From contig LNAC01000678.1 of assembly GCA_002007465.1 (NCBI GenBank), positions 659,928-723,927 on the forward strand: a stretch of 64,000 nucleotides of DNA. The letters are read 5' to 3'. The notes under the pieces were generated by a model. It made no database searches. It was given only the letters and a program-made list of their open reading frames with translations, and was not told the DNA's origin. Every line of letters begins with the position of its first letter. Position 1 is the first letter of the stretch. Shown piece after piece: positions 58,262 to 64,000 of this stretch. Position numbers and translations under genes: made by a program. The DNA comes from Ailurus styani. Taxonomy: Eukaryota > Chordata > Mammalia > Carnivora > Ailuridae.

Positions 58262-58375
58262 TGTTACTGCTGCTGCTACCTTACATTTGTAAAGCCCTTT
58301 ATTGCTTACTAAATTCTTCCACATGTTATTTAATCCTTACAATGATCTCATTAAGAAAGGGAAAAATCAGGGACA
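58262..58375 (-). repeat. MIR relic
   Basis: 'taccttacatttgtaaagcc', 'ttccacatgttatttaatcc' and 'ttacaatgatctcattaaga' are in antisense MIR order. Confidence 0.65.
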
Positions 58376-58735
58376 ATAAATTTCTCAGAATTCCAGTGTT
58401 GGCAAGAAACAGCCACACACAAACACAAGTTCACTGTTTTGTTTTTTCATTTCAATCCAACAGTCCCGTCAGTGAATCAGTTTTCCAAGAAACATTCCCA
58501 CAGTCTTCCACGGCAATGCATCTCCTTTGACTTGATCAAGGCTTAAGGGTATGTGAAAGGGATTAACTATGTTTACATTTCAGGGCTATTGACACAACTT
58601 AAATGCATACTGCAAAAACAGACAAAACTAACTTATGGTGTTGGAAATTAAGAAAACAGGTACCCCTGCAGAGAGCAGGGTTAGTGATAAGATGACTGCA
58701 AGTGTCACGTAAGAACTCCTGGGTCTTTAGTAATA
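58376..58735. other. Unique DNA
   Basis: Nothing recognised. Confidence 0.4.
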
Positions 58736-58743
58736 TTCAGTTT

Positions 58744-59882
58744 TTCTTTCTTTCTTTCTTTTTATTTTAGTGTATTTATTTTTTATATTTTATATATATT
58801 TTATATTTTTTTCTACATAACATATTTTAGTAAGTTTAGTACATCCATCTTAAATCGAATTTATTTTATTTTATTTTTTCAGTATTCCAAAAGTCATTGT
58901 TTATGCACCACACCCAGTGCTCCATGCAATAGTGCTCTCCTTAATACCCATCACGATGCTCACCCATCCCCTCATCCCCTTCCCCTCCATAACCCTCAGT
59001 TTGCTTCTCAGAATCCACAGTCTCTCATCTTTCATCTCCCCCTCCAATTTACCCCAATTCACTTTTCCTTTCCTTCTCTTAATGTCGTTCATTTTATTCC
59101 TTATGTTCCACAAGTAAGTGATAATTGACTTTCTCTGCTTGACTTATTTCACTCAACATAATCTCCTCCAGACCTGTCCATGCTGATACAAAAGTTGGGT
59201 ATTCATCCTTTCTAATGACTGCCTAATATTCCATTGTATACGTGGACCACATCTTCTTTATCCATTCATCTGTTGAAGGGCATCTCGGCTCTTTCCACAG
59301 TTTGGTGATTGTGGACATTGCTGCTGTGAACATTGGGGTACATATGACCCTTCTCTTTCCTGCATTTGTTTTTTGAGGTAAATACCCAGTAGTGCAATTG
59401 CTGGGTCATAGGGTAGCTAGCTCTATTTTTAATTTTTTGAGGAATGTCCACATTGCTTTCCAAAGCGGCTGCACCAACTTGCATTCCCACCAGCAGTGAA
59501 AGAGGGTTCCCCTTTCTCCACATCCTCTCCAACACGTGTTTCCTGTCCTGTTGATTTTGGCCGTTCTAACTGGTGTTAAGGTGGTATCTCAATGTGGTTT
59601 TGATTTGAGTTTCCCTGATGGCTAGTGATGATGAACATTTTTTCATGTGTCTGTTGACCATTTGTATGTATTCTTTGGAGAACTGTCTGTTCATGTCTTC
59701 TGTCCATTTTTTGACATGATTATCTGTTTTTTGGGTATTGAGTTTGAGGAGTTCTTTATAGATCTTGGATATCAGCCCTTTGTCTATGGTGTCATTTGCA
59801 AATATCTTCTCCCATTCCGTGGGTTGCCTCTTTGTTTTGTTGACTGTTTCCTTTGCCATGCAGAAGCTTTCATCTTCAGTTT
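58744..59882 (-). mobile_element. Carnivore L1, 5'-truncated, antisense
   Basis: Reading plus: a TTTC/TTTA-rich tail, the antisense 3' UTR ('cccagtgctccatgcaatag', 'cccatcacgatgctcaccca') and the ORF2 C-terminal region ('gcctaatattccattgtata', 'gtaaatacccagtagtgcaa'), truncated near 59882. A possible short duplication ttcagttt sits at 58736-58743 and 59875-59882. Low decay relative to the other L1s suggests a younger insertion. Confidence 0.92.
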
Positions 59883-59898
59883 CTTGATTTAGGTGCAT
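59566..59898 (-). pseudogene. L1 ORF2 C-terminal remnant frame
   Basis: A 110-residue frame still open in the truncated L1. It holds the ORF2p C-terminal segment ([22 protein letters not shown]). No endonuclease or RT domain is present, so no activity is possible. The first residues lie outside the L1 body. Confidence 0.88.
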
Positions 59899-60028
59899 AT
59901 TACATGGATGTTTTCAATTTGTAAAATTTCATGGAGTTGAACGATTAGAATTTCCATTGTCTATATGTATGCTATATGTCATTTGTAAAAAGACACAGTG
60001 CATAAAAAGCTCTCAGCAGAGTATGGCA

Positions 60029-60053
60029 ATACACACACACACACACACACACA
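60029..60053. repeat. (AC)n microsatellite
   Basis: Twelve AC units, followed closely by a (TA) tract at 60060-60071. Confidence 0.95.
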
Positions 60054-60098
60054 TTTTGTGATATATATATATCCATATTCATATTCATATTCTCTTCA

Positions 60099-60283
60099 GG
60101 ACTCTTGGGCGGCTCAATTGGTTAAACACCTGCCTTCGGCTCAGATCATGATCCCAGGGTCCTGGGATCAAGTCCCACATCCGGCTCCTTTTTCAGCACA
60201 GAGCCTGCTTCTCCTTCTCCATCTGCTGCTTACCCTGCTTGTGCTTCCTGTCTCCAACAAATAAATAAAATCTTTTAAAAAAT
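60099..60283 (+). mobile_element. SINEC, caniform type
   Basis: Sense copy with eroded head 'ggactcttgggcggctcaat'. Duplication tattctcttca at 60088-60098 and 60284-60294. Confidence 0.94.
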
Positions 60284-60339
60284 TATTCTCTTCATGTATA
60301 TTAATAACAAAATTAATATTCCCATTTTCATTGTTAAAA

Positions 60340-60445
60340 TCATTGTTGTACAGGGATGAATATTTTATTCCACAAACAAGGAAACCCAATACTTTGAGAT
60401 GTTAAGGCAATTTCATTCACCTAGTGAATAATAGAGCTGACATTC
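60340..60445 (-). repeat. MIR relic
   Basis: 'tattttattccacaaacaag', 'gagatgttaaggcaatttca' and 'cctagtgaataatagagctg' are in antisense MIR order. Confidence 0.55.
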
Positions 60446-61555
60446 AATACAGATAGAATCCTTTGGCACCTCTATTCTCCATAAAATAAACTTGCAGTGT
60501 AAGTGAGCACTGCTCGTGGATGGCCTTCAGTGAGTGTTCTCTAGATGTACATTTGGTGATTTCACCAAATTTTTAGCTCCTGGAGCAGAATATTTGATTC
60601 ATTTTTCTACACACCCACCATGAACTTACACATCCTATATATTGTACTGTTCTCAGAAAAACATGTGTGAGAACACAAACACACACATTTTTAAAACTCT
60701 CCTAAAGGGAAACAATGTAGATATCTTGAATCAAGGGCATGCCTCTTGCACATTATCAATGCATTTTTGTACTATCAAGCAAATAGTTATTTTTCAGATT
60801 AAATTTTGAAAATAAGCTCCTCAGTATCTGATTGAAAATCACTGCAAAGTTTATAACTCAATCATCCATTTTCTTGAATTCAAAATCTGTCTATGTGAGA
60901 TTTTAGTATAATGCACTTTTCACTATGCAGTTGGAAAGAAGTACAACAGTATTCCCTGAATTTCCAGCTTTTGAAAGAAGGTGAGGCAGAAAACATGAAT
61001 AAATAATTCTTTTATGTATTGGATTCCTTTAAGAAGCAGAGAAATTTACAAGAGCTCGAAAATCTTTGCCAAAAAGCTGTGCTTTTTTTTTATTTAATAA
61101 AGATAAATAGGTTTAAAAAATGTTTCATTGTTCTTGCTTGGAAAAATAGAAAATTCACACTGGTTCTTTCTGTTCTCCCCTGCCCCATGTAGTGATTTAA
61201 TTGAGGTTTGTTTTTGAGAAACATTCTTCTTTTAAATTTGAATATATTATTCTGGAGTTCTTAAAGAATAAGAAAATAAGGTTTCTCCTTCTCATTTATA
61301 ACTGAAAACACAATGAAACCATATCCTTCGGTCTAACTAGATACAGCAAACTGATTTATAAAGAATACATTAGAAAGTGCTGTGAAGTCTAAATATTATT
61401 GTCATAATATCCAGAATGCTTAATATCTTCAGGAAAGCATAGGTGTTTCTATGTAGCAAAGTAGAAAATTGCATCGCTGTTACAAGAATTAAACTACCTG
61501 TTCTCCACATTTTTATCTTTGCAAGCTTTAAGAAAAAGGATTTAGGATGATTAAC
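60446..61555. other. Unique AT-rich DNA
   Basis: Nothing recognised. Confidence 0.4.
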
Positions 61556-61560
61556 CACAC

Positions 61561-61601
<41 letters not shown>
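61556..61601. repeat. (AC)n microsatellite
   Basis: About 22 AC units with one GC interruption. Confidence 0.96.
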
Positions 61602-61602
<1 letters not shown>

Positions 61603-61927
61603 TTTAATCCAATGTGCTCTCAGATTATATTTTTGACCTCATATAAAATATGTAAAAGGAAAAAAAGGTATTATCAGTTTTTTTTAAATACTTTCATATA
61701 GCTACCAGGAAAATGTGTAATAGAGCATGTCATAGAAAAGATATGAAAGATGGAAGATATTCAGGGGGAGCAGACAATTTTGTTTTTAAATGGCAGGTCC
61801 TGTAACATTGGGTTCACAAAAAATGTCCTAAAAACCTAAAAAATAATTATGTCTAATATTTATTTTTCAGTCATTTCCTATTATTTTCCTGGCTCTGTGC
61901 ATGCCACATCTCAGGACCAATCTTTAT
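61602..61927. other. Unique DNA
   Basis: Nothing recognised. Confidence 0.4.
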
Positions 61928-62116
61928 TTTAAAAAAAATATTTATTTATTTGAGAGAGAGAGAGAGAGAATATGAGCTGAGAAAGAGGCAGAGGGAGAGG
62001 GAGAAGCAGATTCCCTGCTGAGCAAGGAGCCCAATGCGGAGCTCGATCGCAGGACCCTGGGGTCATGACCTGGGCCAAAGGGAGACGCTTAAGCAACTGA
62101 GCCACCCAGGCACCCC
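61928..62116 (-). mobile_element. SINEC, older caniform type
   Basis: Antisense copy with an A/T-mixed tail, (GA)n block and head end 'gagccacccaggcacccc'. Target duplication not clear. Confidence 0.94.
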
Positions 62117-62182
62117 TTTTTTACTAGGAACCTTAGAAAACTTTCTTTCAAAAAGAATAAGTTTCAAAAGGAATAATATGTG

Positions 62183-62357
62183 GGGGGGCTCCTAGGTGGC
62201 TCAAGAGGTTAAGCATCTGTCTTATGCTCAGGTCATGATCCCAGGACCCTGGGTTTGAGCCAGGCATAGGGGTCCCACAGAGACTGCTTCTCCCTCTCCT
62301 TCTGGCCTCCCCCAGCTAGTGCTCTCTTTCTCTCACACACACTCTTAAAAAAAAAAA
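62183..62357 (+). mobile_element. SINEC, older caniform type
   Basis: Sense copy 'ggggggctcctaggtggctc' to an A-run. Possible duplication ggaataatatgtg (62170-62182) and ggagtaaaaaatgtg (62358-62372). Confidence 0.92.
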
Positions 62358-62639
62358 GGAGTAAAAAATGTGAATAACAAAAAAGTAAGAGTACCCAATT
62401 GATTGTGTGATAAGTGGAAAGTGAAATTAAAAAGCAAATAGATAATTTAATTTGCAGTAAGAATTTACAGTGGCCAAAGAAACATAAGACTCCCCAGCTC
62501 CTTCCCTGGCTCTCTCACATGTGTTAGAAACTTTTCAGAATCTCCCAAAGACCTGGAAAGAAATTTGAGTATTTTCATTTAAACAGAAAAAAGAAAGTGA
62601 CCCTAATAGGTGCACATATTGGGAACATTTGATATTATA

Positions 62640-62755
62640 GGAATAGAGTTTGAGATTTGGAAGCTGACAGATCAGCATTTAATTCCTAGCTCTAGTGCTT
62701 ACTGGCTGTGAGATTTGTGACCAGTCACTTGAAACTCTGATTTAAAGTGATCTTA
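62640..62755 (+). repeat. MIR
   Basis: 'ttaattcctagctctagtgc' then 'ttactggctgtgagatttgt' and 'gaccagtcacttgaaactct' form a clear sense MIR. Confidence 0.75.
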
Positions 62756-62864
62756 TAGAATCAGAAATAGCAATAATTTTCCCCCATATTTAGGATTCAA
62801 GAGCAATTATTTCTACCATTCAGGAAGAATCATAATTTCTATAATACATGAAAAATTCGTGTCC

Positions 62865-63085
62865 CAGATACTTTTAAAAATATTTTACATGCATTACTTC
62901 TTTTAATCTTGACAACAATCTGAGGACATAGGTGGCATTTTTTTTCTCCATTATATAGATGAGAAAAGCAAGTCACAGAGCTGCCAGAAACAAGATTTCA
63001 TCTCTAGCAAGGGGGAAACCTGCATTAAAAATCATTAGTCTGGTTCAAGAACGCATATGCTTCACTACTTTGCTCTACTGCCACT
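62865..63085 (-). repeat. MIR
   Basis: 'atattttacatgcattactt', 'ttaatcttgacaacaatctg', 'gatgagaaaagcaagtcaca' and 'ttcactactttgctctactg' form an antisense MIR, close to full length. It lies next to a sense MIR. Confidence 0.8.
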
Positions 63086-63624
63086 AATTATCAACACTGC
63101 TACTGTATTCACAACGGATGAATAATTTTAAAATACTAGATGCCAAATAAATGATAGCTAGTTTTTTTAATATGCTAGATACTATCTTAATTTTTTTCAC
63201 TTAAAAAGGTCACTGACACATAATAGCTCCCCCCACATACAGATATGTGAATGAGTTATGAATTAATTTATTTCAACTAACTGTGGAACCTACTACTGTC
63301 CTGAATTTAATAAAGTATCATGGAAGAATTTTTAGTAAAACATATTACTGGCTTATAAATAAAATGTGAATTCTTTATAATAAAATAAGCACTTATAATA
63401 TTTAGGGCTTTGAAATGTTTTGTACTTTAAATTTGAACATTTTTGTTGCAATAGCATTCTCAACAATGAATTTGGGCAATATCTATCTTCATACATTGTG
63501 CAAAAGTCAACATCAGCTAACTTCCATGCAAATAATAATAAATTAGACCTTGTTGGCTCAAAATGAAAGAATTCTATTTATATGTGCAATTTTTTCTTTT
63601 ATGGCATACATACGCAAAGTAGAT
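63086..63624. other. Unique AT-rich DNA
   Basis: Nothing recognised. Confidence 0.4.
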
Positions 63625-63700
63625 GTGTGTGTGTATATATATATATGTATATACATGTATATGTATATGTATACATATATATATGTATATATATATATCC
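63625..63700. repeat. TG/TA/TATACA microsatellite
   Basis: GTGTGTGT passes into TATATATG and TATACATG steps. Self-complementary and probably polymorphic. It produces a spurious frame of Y-I-Y repeats at 63550-63819. Confidence 0.93.
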
Positions 63701-64000
63701 ATACCTTCAATGGCAAAACGTTAGCTGTTCATGTAAATTTTACTTCTTTCACTAGTGCCCCAAGGGATTGCTTGGTTGAAAGTGCAATTAGTCTGAAGAA
63801 AACATTTAGCTTTTTTTAGTTTCCTTTTGCTTTTGCAGCTAGCGGTGTTACTCTGGAATTAGAGATAAACACTAGCTTTATCATACACAAACCATAACAA
63901 GAAAAAAGAAGGAATGTTTTTTCTGTGTCTTCCACAATCTGAGCTAAAACTTGCTTGTTACACTATTTTAATTAACTAAGAACTAATGGTCTTTTAAGTA
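63701..64000. other. Unique DNA
   Basis: Nothing recognised. Confidence 0.4.

Noticed and set aside
63550..63819. Frame with tyrosine-isoleucine repeats
   Set aside because: Translation of the TA/TG microsatellite.

Overview
This window is mammalian nuclear DNA, AT-rich (about 36% GC by eye) and almost entirely intergenic or deep-intronic. The clearest taxonomic signal is the dense set of tRNA-Lys-derived Carnivora SINEs (CAN-SINE/SINEC). Many carry the head 'cctgggtggctcagtggg' followed by 'ttaaagcctctgc', a variant I associate with mustelids (ferret, mink, marten, otter) and not with canids or bears. No complete protein-coding gene, rRNA, functional tRNA, CRISPR array or bacterial-type operon is present. 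Most open frames in the window are chance frames or lie inside repeats.

Layout. 1-18 kb: unique AT-rich DNA with scattered SINEs, MIR and L2 relics, an antisense L1M relic (8.2-8.8 kb), an L1 3' end (14.0-14.9 kb), a MaLR-like solo LTR (15.6-16.0 kb) and microsatellites. 18-26 kb: a 51-base exon candidate with strong splice sites (18.28 kb), AAAT-rich low-complexity DNA (20.9-21.2 kb), a MER5-like relic, then a 110-base near-perfect tandem duplication containing the only N. 26-40 kb: SINE-poor at first, with two long L2 relics (26.5-27.4 and 34.1-34.8 kb). It also holds a possible terminal exon (29.39 kb, plus strand) and a phase-compatible chain of possible exons on the minus strand (37.1-38.1 kb). 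40-53 kb: a transposon stack. An ancient sense L1 is split by a younger carnivore L1 whose 5' third is inverted, and both are peppered with SINEs. 53-64 kb: unique DNA, a young antisense 5'-truncated L1 (58.7-59.9 kb), MIR relics, SINEs, two AC tracts and a TA/TG tract.

There is no gene pathway to describe. The main content is the history of retrotransposition: ancient L2/MIR/MER5/MaLR, then an L1M-type element, then carnivore L1, then several waves of SINEC, followed by microsatellite growth in their tails. I found no convincing new molecular system. The best leads are the splice-flanked exon candidates, the duplicated 25-27 kb segment and the nested, inverted L1. Repeat family names come from recalled consensus similarity, not a database search, and boundaries of old repeats are approximate.
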